Below, in pieces: positions 13,516 to 27,600 of a stretch of DNA of 64,000 nt. The stretch comes from Hymenolepis diminuta. Its lineage: Eukaryota; Platyhelminthes; Cestoda; Cyclophyllidea; Hymenolepididae. The notes below the pieces were generated by a model, which ran no database searches, was not told the origin of the DNA, and saw nothing but the letters and a program-made list of their open reading frames with translations. The translations under genes were made by a program, and so were the position numbers. Every line of letters starts with the position of its first letter. Position 1 is the stretch's first letter. Location of the stretch: NCBI GenBank assembly GCA_900708905.1, contig CAADRB010000018.1, positions 1,847,776-1,911,775 of the forward strand, read 5' to 3'.

Positions 13516-14349
13516 AAATTGGTTAAACGGAAGTCTCAATTAATAGATAACCAGGTAGAGGACAAATAATTGGGGAAACTCAGCATTCCTTCACTCATTC
13601 TTCAAATAACAGATAATTATCTGCTTTAAAGCACTACTTTATTTGAAAAATTTTCTTCCTCTAGTAGTTACATAATTGGAGATATTGATTTTCCAATGTT
13701 CTTCTTCAACCGTTGAAGGCAGTAATCTTTCATTCAAATTAATTTCTAATCGAATTTGACGACCTTAGGTGTCCCATATTTAATTGACATATTGAGGTCA
13801 AAAGCCCATATATAGCAAACTGGAAGCCCTTAAATTTCACTTCTTGATGCATTCTATTAGCTATTTCATTACTCTTTCCATTTCTAATCATTCTTCACAC
13901 GGTTTACGAAGGAGGCAAATATCCGAACGTCTCAATAATTGAGCGGTAAGATATGAGCGACATTAAAATCGATTCCGCTTAAATTTCGTTCCAATCAGCT
14001 TTGTCAATGTCTACGCCCTATTTCTGAATTTTTACTATTGCTGGTCCTGTAACAACGTTTTTTCAAAGCTAAGTTTTGTAATTATTTTTGATATCAGCCT
14101 TAAGTTACAACAACAACGTGGTGACAATTCGTGGCATTATATCTGTCGATCAGTAGAGATGTATTGTGAAGGATATCGTTAGATGCAAGACCTTATGAAT
14201 TTGATGCATATGTTTTATATAAAGCGATATAGCATGAGAAACTTTTAGGATAAAAACGATACCTGGAATCGGTTATGAGTCTATTCCGATTGAATAATAA
14301 CTAATCAAAAGATTGTTGAATGAATGAATATCTGACTCAATCGTCTGTA

Positions 14350-14515
14350 AAGTCAGATGTCACGGATTCGATAATCATCAGTCCACACCCAGTGAGCAGA
14401 ATGGCCTGCTACCATGATAAAGTCTGACTAGAGAAAGGGACGAAAGAATTTCAGTTTCCTACCAGAGGGACCCTACCAAGATGACTGTTGGAAAACACTT
14501 TCCAAATTAGGTTTT
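14350..14515 (+). repeat. SINE-like repeat, copy 4
   Basis: Has CCAGTGAGCAGAATGGCCTG, AAAGTCTGACTAGAG, TTTCAGTTTCCTACCAGAGG and GATGACTGTTGGAAAACACT, all in family order. It is one of the better body matches. Confidence 0.6.
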
Positions 14516-17500
14516 GAAGTTATTAAAGCGGTTCATGATTTCTTAAACCCTCCTTCTATGCTTGGTGCATTGATATCCATCTTCATTATGTCTAAGCTTT
14601 AGTGTGCATATTCACATATGTTTCCATTAAGTGCCCCATATTGTCCCATCATCTAAACTAACGATTACTTTGTTCCTCCACACGCTTCACTTCTCTCATA
14701 TTCAAAATTCATCACTCAAGCAATGTGGGATTTTTTTCCTTAAACAGTTTGGGTTTTGCAAGTTAAAAATATGAATATAATATTATCTGCATAGAATCAT
14801 GTCAAGTGATTCTTGATTTAATAAATTGTTTTCTTCAGAAGTCACCGAATTGGAGAAAGTGTTTTTCAAGGATCAAATTTTGCTTAGTGGTGCCACCCTG
14901 GGGCATTACTTGACAGAAATGCTATCAATAACCATTGCCCAATGGTGACCACTGAGGACCAACTAGAGATGGCGACTGATTCACCTTAATCTTAAAGTAA
15001 ATTTAGAAATAGTCATGGCCTTCTTACTCTATGGGCAATTATTTCACTCACTAAATTGTTTATTTAATTATGCATATATTGTCTAATAGACGGGTTAATA
15101 TATGTCACCAACAGAATTGAGATATTGGAATGCGGCTCATCTTATAATAACATTTTACAATTTCAATCGATTTCGGTTTAGTCTTGACTACATAAAAATT
15201 TGTACTTTAGTACAAGGCAATATGAAAATCCTGTTATTTCTAATCTTGTGATGTTTAAATATTATCACAGATAATCAGGCGTCTCTTTCAGCATTGTTAT
15301 ACTTTGTCCTTAAGTCGTTAACAACGACAGTGTTTGCAGCAATAAATGCGTAAAAAGCAAGACATTGGCCCTAGTTACTTAAAGAATTAGAAAAAAAAAT
15401 GTATTCATTTCTGTGAACGTTGGTAATTAATAAAAGGAGAGGGAAATAAATCACTGTATGGATAACAAAGACCACGAACGTAAAAATATTAAGTTTGTGT
15501 AAATGAGGAAAGAAATGCGCATGAAGTAAAAGATCGTAGCTACCGCACCAACATGGAACCAGCTACCAAAAGACAAGTATGAGACACAGTTGATAGAAGA
15601 GTATTATATTATAGTCTGATAACAACAGGCTTTAGACTCTTCAAAAAGATGTAGGGAAGCTGATCATTGGATTACGCTCTCTCTGAGTAATGACAAGTGA
15701 AGGGCTAGCTCAGCTAGTTCCTCCGGCAAACTTCAACTTAGAAGACTATGCCTTTAAATTGCAATGAAATTTTAGCATCTTAAGTTCCCAAATCAAGGCA
15801 TAATCATGATTAATTTCGTAGAAAATGAGCTTATTCGAATGATAAATAACTTATGTGACTTGTGAGTTGGTTTGTTTACCTCAGCAACCGTCAGGTCACC
15901 TTACCAAGTTTGACCTGAGTGTCTTGGTTTCACTTATCATAATACGTGGAGATTTTGCAGATAACTCATAGAAAGAGGATTGTACTCGTAAACCCACACT
16001 TCTTTATTTACAAATATTAGTGAAAATTTCTTTGGCCAAATAAGCAAACATCTTGTATTTTCGCAGGTGTCACAGATATATGGGAAGAAAATATAATTCA
16101 AAATTGAAAATTCTTTTACATTGTTACGTTTTCACATCATAGAATTCTACTTCTAGGGTATTCGACTTGATGAGATGATCATAGTCTGACTAACATCCCT
16201 TAAAGATTCTATAAAGTCAGAGTAGGTATCGGGAGAATTGCTTACTTGAAACAGACGTAAAATTCAAACTTAATTACGTTGATATGACTTATTTCACATT
16301 TCTCTATCTTAACGATCTTGTTAATAATTTTTGGAGTAATATCTTACTTTCTTTTTTAATTTGTATTTGACCATGCATTGTGGTTTGGTAAATTTCTCTT
16401 TCTCTTTCTTCAATTTCAATACTAAGAAATTTAATATTATTTAAATTCATTGAATATAATAATGGCAGATCAGTCTTATTCCATCAAGGAGGAGACAGAT
16501 TCGTTAGGAAGGCAAAAATAAATAGTGTATTTCGAAATATGCCATATTTATCTTGGTAACCCACTAAGTTTGGATCTGAACTATAAGGACACATGCTTAT
16601 CAAAATATCTGAAGATGCTGTGACACTTCGATGGATGATTTCATCCTCCTTCTCTTCTAACAACATTTCGTATTTCTATCAAATGGGAATAACAGCTTTC
16701 AAATTTGTCCAAAGGGCTAATTAACCTTAGTGAAATGGGTAGTTTTAGAGATTTACTGTTTACCTCGCTATCGATCTGCTAAGTTTCGTCTGATTTTCCT
16801 CGAGATTTTATTCCAGCACACTGCAAAGGAAACGTTGACAGGAAATGGCAATAATTCAATTTAATTTCGAAATTCGCTATTATTTGGCAACTGTGCTGTT
16901 TCGGTGTCCATAAAAGCTATCGTAATTAAAAGATTAAGTCGATTTTATTTTTAACTTTAAGTAATGATTACTACAAAGCCCCCAAACAACATGGAATTTA
17001 AATGTTTACCTTTGTTTTTGAAATTGTGGGCTAACCTCCGGATCAATAATGAATCATGGATCGAAAGTAGAAGAAAGTTGTGAGAGTATGGTGAAGGCTG
17101 ATTCGTCGGTTTAAGCAATATATCAATTGTTAAACAATTAGAAACACCTCAAAAAAACGGGCATATCGTTAACTCCGTTATTTTTAGTTACTGCAGCTTA
17201 TGGAAGGGCTCCTGTGACCTTTGAGAAACTTCCTTTCCGCCTAGACCACTGATATATTTAATAATAGATTATTGATATCTGCTAGTTTATAATTAAATAT
17301 ATAAAAAATTTCCTTTGAAAATTAAGGAACACAACAATTTATTACTAATACCCAAATAATATGGAATTTCCATTTTAATATTGATAAATCACTAATTATT
17401 TGAAAAGAATTAATGCTGATGAAACAAAAATAAGTCTACAAAGACATTAAGATTAAATTTTCCTAATAATTATCCTGATTTACCTCCTTGTTATACTTTT

Positions 17501-20009
17501 CATGTGAATTATTATATGGTCATTATTTTTACAAAACCAATAAGTTCATTTATTTTTGCAATTTCCGGAGACAAGATGTTGTTACTTCTTCCTTATAATA
17601 TTTGAGATCCTTGAATCAGTTCAAAATGTCCAATTAATGAATCAGATAACTTAAAAGCTCTGTGTCCTCCGAGGTGAATAGCAAGCGAAGTTGTGAGATG
17701 GGTTATTAACTTAGGTCACAAATCGATTTAAGGTGATGCCAGTAAAATTTCCATTTCTTTAATTATGAAACCGATAAACGGGACCAAGAATTATTACTAA
17801 AGGAAATTAAACTATTAGATTGTATGCATTTTCATATAAATCGTTTGCTCACTTTGTTTGACCTACTAGGTTCAGCCTAGATTGCTTTTGATTGGCTTGA
17901 AAATAACGTGACGATTTTGCTCTTGTGTCATTCAAAAGGGGACGTTCGCATTCCCAACATTAATTGTATGTATTATTTTTCTATTATTCAAAACAATATA
18001 AAACTGTTACGATTTTAATAATCTGAAAACGCAAAATAGCAAAACAGATCATAAATAGGTGAAATAGAGAGTGATTTAAACAGTAGCTAATGGTACAATT
18101 AGGAATCTCATTTTATATGAACTGTGAAAGCATTTGGCTATTCAGCTTCTTATAAGGGGTATAATTCACTTTGCTTCAACGCTCAATTTTCATGATTGGG
18201 TTCCTGCTTTTCGAGTTGAATTTGTGCCTGCGATATTCAGGGATGGTTGATTAAATGAGTTTATTGAAATTTTTCACGCTACATTGATTCATTTCTTTCT
18301 CCTTATCACTTTCAGCAGGTAGATGAGATCATAAAAATATTTCAAACACAGCAGAGTTCATAAGAGATCATTCATGTTGAACTCTAATTTCGAAAAATTA
18401 GATGTAATAAGAGTTATCGATTAGTAATTCGATTTACTTGATTGCAATTTGCATTCCAGATATAAATGCAATTTTTTCCTGAGTGCTGTCATAATTATCG
18501 TGTAAGAAAGATTGATCAGCTGTGCTCACCTTTAAGGTAACATATAACCTGTTGGTCATTTCTAATTGATGTAAATCCAACTACAAAATAATGTTCAAGA
18601 TGTGGACTGAGTATACCATGATTTTTTCCAGTTATAAACCTCGGGTTATTTCAAAAACGGTAGTGAAATCGTGATAAGAGAAACTTTAAGATAGCTTATT
18701 TCAATCAGGGTGATAAGGTGATCATCCAAAAGCATAAGCATAAAACTCTCTTTAAGCTATTATTCACTTAATTGCAATCCTTTGAATGCTTTACCGATAA
18801 TGTATTCTGACCCCAATTTAAACATTATCATGTCGGAATTTCATCGAACGGTACAAAATTTTTTACCCTTCTTATCGATTCAAGTTAAGCGTTGACAAAG
18901 CATTTTTCTTTAAAGATTGAAAGATGTGGTAGTTAATTATGGCCCCACAATTAATGTCAAGTAAATTTTAGAATATTACTTTCTTACTTAATTGGGAAAT
19001 CCATAAGAATATGACATCTGAGTTACAAATAATATAAAAAATTGATAAAACTTAAGCTTTCCACTGCATAACTAATAATAACTTAATTTACAAGTACATT
19101 CACAAATTGATACAAAGAATATCGTTGTTCCTTGCCAAAGTCATGAAAATATAATGATTATAAGCAATTGGGACTCCTAAATATTAAAAATATGCTGGTG
19201 TGCGTTCTACTATGAACAACCTTAGGATGAACGTGGAGAAAGATTAAAAGTGAAATAGAGAACTAATAAAATATGAATAATCACCAAGTCAAGGTCACAA
19301 TATGTTTCGACAATTGGAAGTCGCCTTAAACTTATTTCTTATTATTTTCTCTTGAGCCGCAATAAAAATTGATAAAGTATTACGAGTGCTGATATCATTC
19401 AATATCGGTGCCCAAAATATTGGCTGTAATTCTTATTTTGATTTGTGGCGATTGATTCATATGTTCCCAGCCATTCATTAACATTCATCGAAATCATCAA
19501 ATATAGTTTACTTCTTTGTAGACAAAGAGCGAGTTGATCGAATTTCTCATCATCGGTCACCTTCCATCATCAATTATTAGTCTCCGCTTCCGCCTTATAA
19601 ACGCAGATCTTGACAGGTAACAAGAATCGGAGTATCCATCTGCTAACCCTGTGCAATCCTAGCTTTGTAAAAGGAAAGGAATTTGTCTCCAAGTCCTAGA
19701 TTACGTTAGTTTAAATAAAATTCACAAAACTTTCTTGTTAAAAACAGCTCGAAACCGTCCCTTTTACTGATCAATTGATTTGGCATCATTGTGACTTCTT
19801 TATATGACACGGGCAGTTCCTCTCCCTGTGGGATGACAGACAGCTTTCTAGTCTACATCACTTACAGGAGGAATCGACAGTCATAACATGCTACATTTTA
19901 ATGAAAGAGAATAAAGACTGGAACATGAGTTCATAAATCGAATTGTGTTATCAGTTGATTCATCGTGAGTCAATGCGGGTAGTTGGTCATTCCCTTATTA
20001 TCAGTTTTG

Positions 20010-21835
20010 TTTTCTTGATCCGTACACTATTAATATTCGTTATCTAAAACTACTAACCTTTATATCGCTTTTGTTGTGTGTGCTCTACTTATCTAGCGAA
20101 TCAATATACAATGACAATTTCTGCTTGTCATAGCTAATTAGATAGATAGACAGTGTTAATAAACCCAACAGTTATAACATTTTGACTCCCACCTTGTATT
20201 TAATGCTCTCGTTTAAAAAAATCAAGTAATAGTGCTTAAATTGCTCACTTTTGTCTTACTCTTTGGGCTGAGGTTTTCACTTACCAATAAACTTAAAATC
20301 AAGAGCGAAGTCTAGGCTTAGTCTTCTCTTCAACCTCCTGCCGTTAATCGGTGCCTCAGTTACTTTACTGAAGCACTGTACCGAGGAGGGATGAGAAATT
20401 ATCGTGGCCGTAAATATGCTTTCATTTAACTGGCGTTTCCGACCTCTACCCTCCCCCTTACACCATATAGTAAGATTGACCTCCCAGGTACGTCGGTATT
20501 AATCCGCTGATGCTCCTGTTAGTATGCGTGAATTGGCGCATTTTTCTAGGGAAATTTGTTTCTTGAACATGAACAAGATCGATAACTTGTGGTGTATGCG
20601 CTGAAAATAAATTAAATAGCTTCTGGAAATCAGCGGAATCTTATAAATGTACGAGAGCTTTCAAAGTAGTTACAGCTAGCATAAGTTTCCAAAGAAGTCT
20701 CTACCTTAGACTTACTCAAAAAAATACTTTACAAGTCACATTTGACAACGGAAGTATAGTTTTCTATCGAAAGCACATGTTGACTCGAGTGTCTATGCTA
20801 TTCTAATTGTCCTGCGACTTATAATTGGTTGTTCGTCAGATTAACAAAGGACATAAAACAGTCGAATTCAGTTGACGTCTTACTTCTTTAAAGCACTGAG
20901 TCTGGAAGAGTCACTAAGCCCAAGGCCATCATTTCGACTTCATGCGGCAATCATCTCCCGTCTCATTAAAGATATATAATTTTAAATGTTTAAGAAAAAG
21001 CTATTTCTATGACCCCCCTCTATATATATCATGGGACATTCCTATCACTGCAAGAGAAATGGCATCTTTTTAGTCTGTGTCAATTAATTAGAAAATCAAT
21101 AGCCTGAAAAGGGATTCCATAGGCACTCCATAATGTTTTCTTTTGGCAAGAGAGAATTAAGATCGAGATCAAGCCAGCCAAATGCCTTCATTTCTTGATT
21201 TTCAATCGACACGCTTTTAATATTTGTCATCTCAACTCAGTCACCTATATGTCGCTTTCTATTTGTTTTAATCTGCCAGTCAGTGAATGCGCTGTCTAAC
21301 TAACCAATTATTAATCATTTGGTGGACCCGCTCTTCAATTCTTATCGGTTAAGATAAACTTGATAGATTGACACAATTAATAAACCTCACAATTATGAGA
21401 TTCCTGATTCCCTATTATTATTCCATATCACCATTCAGTAAGCCCAAAGTAGAACATGCTCAAGCAGTTAGCTACAACTATCCTCAGTAGGTTAGAGTTT
21501 GTGTTTATCTACAAACCTTAAATTAAATCTACTTCTAGGATCTGGTCTACGCACACTGTACTCTTCAGCCATGTGGTTGTATTGAGTGATACAGTATCCC
21601 AGTAATTTCTACTAAAGTACTGTACTGAGGAGGGGTGCGAAGATTGTATGACTATTGGTAAATGGTAAATACGATCGATAAGAAAATTCATCTTCCCCGA
21701 AATCTGCTGAATTTTATAGCTGTATGCAAGCTAAGTATAGTTTTAGCTAGCAGAAGCCTCCTTTCTTATACTTCCTAATAAAAGTAATTTTAAAAAGTCA
21801 GTTTCGACAAAGGGATACCTCTGAAATGCTGCCCT
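20010..21835 (+). repeat. Diverged direct duplication, about 0.7 kb each, downstream of actin
   Basis: Segments 20010-20760 and 21200-21835 align in order. Anchors: GATAGATAGACAGTGTTAAT versus GATAGATTGACACAATTAAT; GAAGCACTGTACCGAGGAGG versus AAAGTACTGTACTGAGGAGG; GAAATCAGCGGAATCTTATA versus GAAATCTGCTGAATTTTATA; ACAGCTAGCATAAG versus TTAGCTAGCAGAAG. No open frame is shared. The unit's nature is unknown. Confidence 0.65.
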
Positions 21836-22149
21836 TTTACTACAGTATTGTGATCTCAGCATTTTGAAGTTCATATCTTAATCCTAAGTACTATTAAATA
21901 TTGTATTGCGTGGTTTAGTTAGTAAATGCAACGGTTTACCAAATATTGATTTCCTGATGCAACTTAAATAGGATACATATTTTAATTCAAATTCAATTTC
22001 AACCAAGGCCAATTCAGTAAAAATTGGTTGCGAAGACACAAGTCTATCGAGAACAACTTAATATTGAACAAAAATAAATGATTGCCGAAAGAAGGCTAAG
22101 AGAGAGAGAGATAAAGGAGCGGTGGCATTGGGAAAATGGAAGAACACAC

Positions 22150-23590
<1,441 letters not shown>

Positions 23591-23673
23591 TTAAAGTTAG
23601 TGAAAAGGCACGGAGATAAAACAGTAAGAAAACGCTAAGAGCGGATTGCCGATTTTGTTCCATGCATGCACGG

Positions 23674-23681
23674 TATATATA
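23674..23681 (-). promoter_or_regulatory. TATA box of the actin gene
   Basis: TATATATA about 100 bp upstream of the actin ATG, in the context GGTATATATACC. Initiation about 30 bp downstream would leave a 5' leader of about 70 nt. The position is ordinary for a TATA-dependent animal actin promoter. Confidence 0.65.
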
Positions 23682-23770
23682 CCTCCTGCCCAGTGTCTAT
23701 ATTTGGTGGTGCACTGGTGTGCGTTACTGGGGATTGGTTGCCCGTTGGCATAGGAGAAGGACGCGAATCT

Positions 23771-23780
23771 CCTTTTATGG
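23771..23780 (-). promoter_or_regulatory. CArG box (SRF-type site) upstream of actin
   Basis: CCTTTTATGG is a perfect CC(A/T)6GG match, 90 bp upstream of the TATA box. Two one-mismatch relatives flank it: CTATATTTGG at 23697-23706 and CCATATGTGG at 23875-23884. Serum response factor sites of this form drive actin genes in many animals (established knowledge); use here is inferred from position and multiplicity. Confidence 0.6.
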
Positions 23781-24499
23781 CGATGTGCAGGCAGACTGTG
23801 CGAACGTGTGTATCCGTTTCGGCTGTATTCAAGATTGACTAGGGGATTGCCCTCAGTTGTCCCATCAAATTTGCCCATATGTGGATGTGAATGGGAAAAT
23901 ACTTCTATTAACCCTATCTCCTCCATTTTAGAAAATGTATTTAACTTTTTTGATGGATATGCTAGCTTAGTGATTTAGAATATTTTGGTAGATTTAATCT
24001 ATAAACTAATAGAAATGGTAGATTGATGACCAACTTGCCAGTTTGGAATTCCCTCAAATTATCTGGTGCATTTACATAAGCTTAGCTACACTAGAAACTC
24101 TCATGGAAGTCGATGTTTGATTCAAGTTTGTTCTGACTTCCTATTCCTTGCTTGTTGGTAGCCGTTCATCTTTCAAATAGATATTGCAGATCAAAACTCT
24201 CAGTTTTTGTAAGATAATATGCAAATTTTTAAACCACTTCTTTACCATGTGTTTGTTACAGCTCACTGAGACTAACGGCTAACTCGGACAACCACAGTAT
24301 CAATGATCCAAAAGGGTGAGTCGAGGGTAAAGCAGAATTTAGCAAACAGCATCAATTACAAATTGAAAGAGAGAGGGAGAGCATGAGAGAGAAAGTGGAA
24401 AAAGAGAGGAAGTAGAATAGGACGAGGAACGAGGGAGAGCTCTAGAATCGAGCATCTGAACCATCAGTCTTGTAATCTGCGTATCGTTAGACTTTACAG

Positions 24500-24665
24500 T
24501 TGAAATCATGTAAAGAAGGGTAGCATCATGGAGACTCCTTTGTGAGAAACTCCCGCCCATTTTAATAAATAGACTTAAAAAGTGTGTCAGGCCACTACCT
24601 TCACTGATGTCCCCGAGTGGACATCGAACCCATAGACTAACATGTTAAACTCTGTGCCTCTAACA
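24500..24665 (-). repeat. SINE-like repeat, copy 5
   Basis: On the minus strand a tRNA-like head with GGGTTCGATGTCC (B-box-like) precedes GGGAGTTTCTCACAAAGG and TCTCCATGATGCTACCC. The open frame on this strand is part of the repeat, not a gene. Confidence 0.6.
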
Positions 24666-27600
24666 TCGATTTTCTATAACTTTCAAATAGGTAGGAAATG
24701 ATTTTTAAGTATAAGTACGTGAAGGCTAAGGTTTTGTATTGAGTGGAATTTGGAATAGTACCGATAACTCTTAAAACTAAGCCTAAAAGACCTTAGAACG
24801 CTAAATATCCCAAGAAAAAATTACCTCAGGATAGGAGATACTGACCTTTACTTGAACTCTAATCCAATAGTTACTTTACATTAATATAATTCATCGATTC
24901 TCTCAGTCCTGCATCCTTAAATACAGACATTGAGAGATCTGTTTTACTGATTGCATGGGCATTTGATAAAGGAGTGAGAAATCTTGAACTAAATGGGCGT
25001 CAATGCTCGTATAAATTTTAGAATAAAGTTAGCTGACAATACTTTTTGGGAAGACGGCTGCTAGACACATCTTATCAGACAAATTCTCGCAGCTAAGACA
25101 AAGGCGGCATCTTTACTAATCATGTGGTAGCTGACTGATGAGTCAGTCTCAGGTACACGAGACCTGCCCACCTGCGTATTTTAAAGCAGCACACAATGCT
25201 GATATGTTACGCTTATTTCCAAAAGAGACTAGGGCATTGAATATGGTTGTCTACCGATCGAATCATCTAATCATTTAGAAATACATTTATTCCATGTTCA
25301 TCCATAATCTTACTTGCACCTTAGAGGTGACCTTGGAGTACTTTTGTGCTTTGAATACTTCACTCCCAGTAGCACTACAAGTAAAAATGAAAATATTTGT
25401 AATCCTTAGTTCCAAAGACCATATTCAATGAAAATTTATCCCTTCAATTCATAAGAGCAGCCTTGAGTTTGGAATAATTTGATGAAAGCACACATCTGTT
25501 TGCTTAAAGCTCTAGAAGGACGATCTCATCGACAATTTCCTCTTTACAAGTTTATTGTATCCGATGAGGAAATATTAAGCTAAAAGAGTTTACGACTGCT
25601 TGAATGGTGGTCAATACTGCTATTAATAATGCTAAGCCAATATATAATCCTGGTCTTTTGGCTATTAGAAGAAAAAATCTCGCTAACTTATATCAACAAA
25701 CTTTCCTAACTCTAAAGATGGAAGTGCTACCACACCCAAACTTCCGGATAATGCTTTCTTCTACAATCAGGTGGATTTGAATATGATACTGAAATACGAG
25801 ATTAAGAAATGCAGATGAATACCAGCCTTCACTCTCGAAAACCAACATCAACCAATATATTCACTCACCTCGAAATATAAACCCTAAATGCTTACTTCAA
25901 AAAATTGCAAGGAATAAAGTTCTTTGGTCAAAGAGATCTTAATGTCTACTTGACCCAATTTGGATCTTAGATCTAAGAGTGAAAACCTCCAGTTTACCCT
26001 TCTCCTCTCCTCAGTAAATATTATATTGTAAGCTGTATACCCCTTGCCTAAATTATATTTTTGGTATGGATTTTAGCAGATGGATTGAGAATAACTTACA
26101 CTAAGATGTAAAAGTTTCAGTACATCGGACGGTTCTGACAAATGCAGTGATTGTGGTGACCTTATTAGAAATAATGAAAAGAATTTTTTAGTCGAGATAA
26201 TCTCAATAAGTTCTCCGGCTAGTCCAAACTATATACCAGGCCATACGTTTCAGTCCTTGATTTGGTTTCAGAGTAACAAACATTAATCCGAACATATCAC
26301 TCTTGAAACTTAGTGTTTTTTTCTAATTGAATGACTCCTGAATAAAGGATACGGGATAAACCGTTTGGCCGAATGGGAAGAAATTACCATAGATGGCAAT
26401 AACTTGGCAAAGGGCAAACCCCTTTTGAAAGTGTGTAACACTATGAACAGCACTTCATGCTGCCTACTTGTTATAGAAATACCTTTTCGCTATTTTATCC
26501 CACTTCACTGCACGTCCTTAATTCATAGTTCATATGATTGACAAAAAACGCTTTGTTAATATTTGTTTTAAAAAACGTCCTTCAATATTCGATTTAACGA
26601 AGGGTAAAGAAAGTAAAATACGAAGAAATCGTTCATGAAAAACAGAGATCGCACTGTAGCTCTTTGTTTTTTCCAACTTCTGGATACCTGAGACCTTCAA
26701 GAAGATTGGTTTCATGAACGAAAGTTTGAAATCACTTGAAGTTTCATTTGGATATATTTCACAAACCGATCTACTTGTTTGATCCTGGAAGAAAACTTAC
26801 ATCTCATATTGCTCTTGTCCTCATTACTTGAGATCACTCGAGCTAGTATAAGCTTAAATTTTTCGTCTTTGTTACTAAATACAAATGTGTAACTTAGCAG
26901 AGCTTACTGAAAGTGGACATAAAATTATTAATACTTGTAATAACTGCATTATTACTCACGAAAATTACAATATGTAGTCAACGAAAGCTGCAGTAAACTA
27001 GTTCAATAAAGAGTGAATATGAGGATATCGAGTAGAATGTGACTTCTGAATCCTAATTACTGGCCACTGCTACATGTTCTAATGTCGCGTGGTTCAAATT
27101 TTTGGATTTTTTCTAGAGTGAATTCTGAGTGCAACATCCAAAGCCAGTGGATTAATTCCACAGTTTTTACTCTTATGGCTTATATGTCAGCAAAATCGGT
27201 AGCATGATTATTAGTAATAAAGTATCGCTATGTAGCTGCGAAGATGAAAACAATATCACCAAACAGTCTTTAAAGGGGTTGTAGTTAGAAATATGCGCTG
27301 CATTATACTCTCGTGCAGATTAGAATTATAATATGAAATAGATAACCCAATAAATCATTATTCCCTTTGTTTGACCGTGCTCGTCTTTCTCCGCTCCAAT
27401 TTTTCTGCGAATTTCCATTGGCCGCTTCTTTTAATAAGATTCACGATAAAAATTTATTAGACTGATCAGATTTTAGAAAGGTCTGAGATTTTTTACCTTT
27501 ATTCAAAGCAGTCATTTTAGATTAACAGTATCACCACTGTCTATCATGTCAAAGTGATTTCGTTACCTTTTCAGTTATTGGATACTTCATAAATCGACAT

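Larger units (their letters stand above)
11500..14520 (+). repeat. Diverged three-copy repeat array
   Basis: Three related segments at about 11500-11960, 12820-13250 and 13830-14180. Anchors: TGATCATTCAGTGGGCGTTA versus TGATCATTAAATAATCTTTA near the start of the first two. TATTTCATTACTATTCC versus TATTTCATTACTCTTTCC is shared by the second and third. CCAGCCTTAAGTTAGGACAA, CAGCTTTAAGTTAAAGTAGT and CAGCCTTAAGTTACAACAAC occur in the three copies. The second and third are each followed by a SINE-like copy at the same relative place. No coding potential seen. Confidence 0.55.
7415..22149. other. Gene-poor stretch between prospero and actin
   Basis: Apart from the repeats listed separately, nothing is recognisable. 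The DNA is AT-rich with frequent stops in all frames. One GC-richer purine/pyrimidine-biased island (about 9540-10010) contains overlapping open frames on both strands (9670-9987 and 9714-9974), which is the expected result of its composition and not evidence of coding. It lies 2.2-2.6 kb upstream of the prospero start and could be regulatory. Confidence 0.6.

Noticed and set aside
23597..23926. 109-codon minus-strand open frame directly upstream of actin
   Set aside because: It covers the TATA box and CArG motifs of the actin promoter and has no recognisable product.
24339..24560. 73-codon minus-strand open frame
   Set aside because: Its first half is the body of SINE-like copy 5 and the rest is purine/pyrimidine-rich low-complexity DNA.
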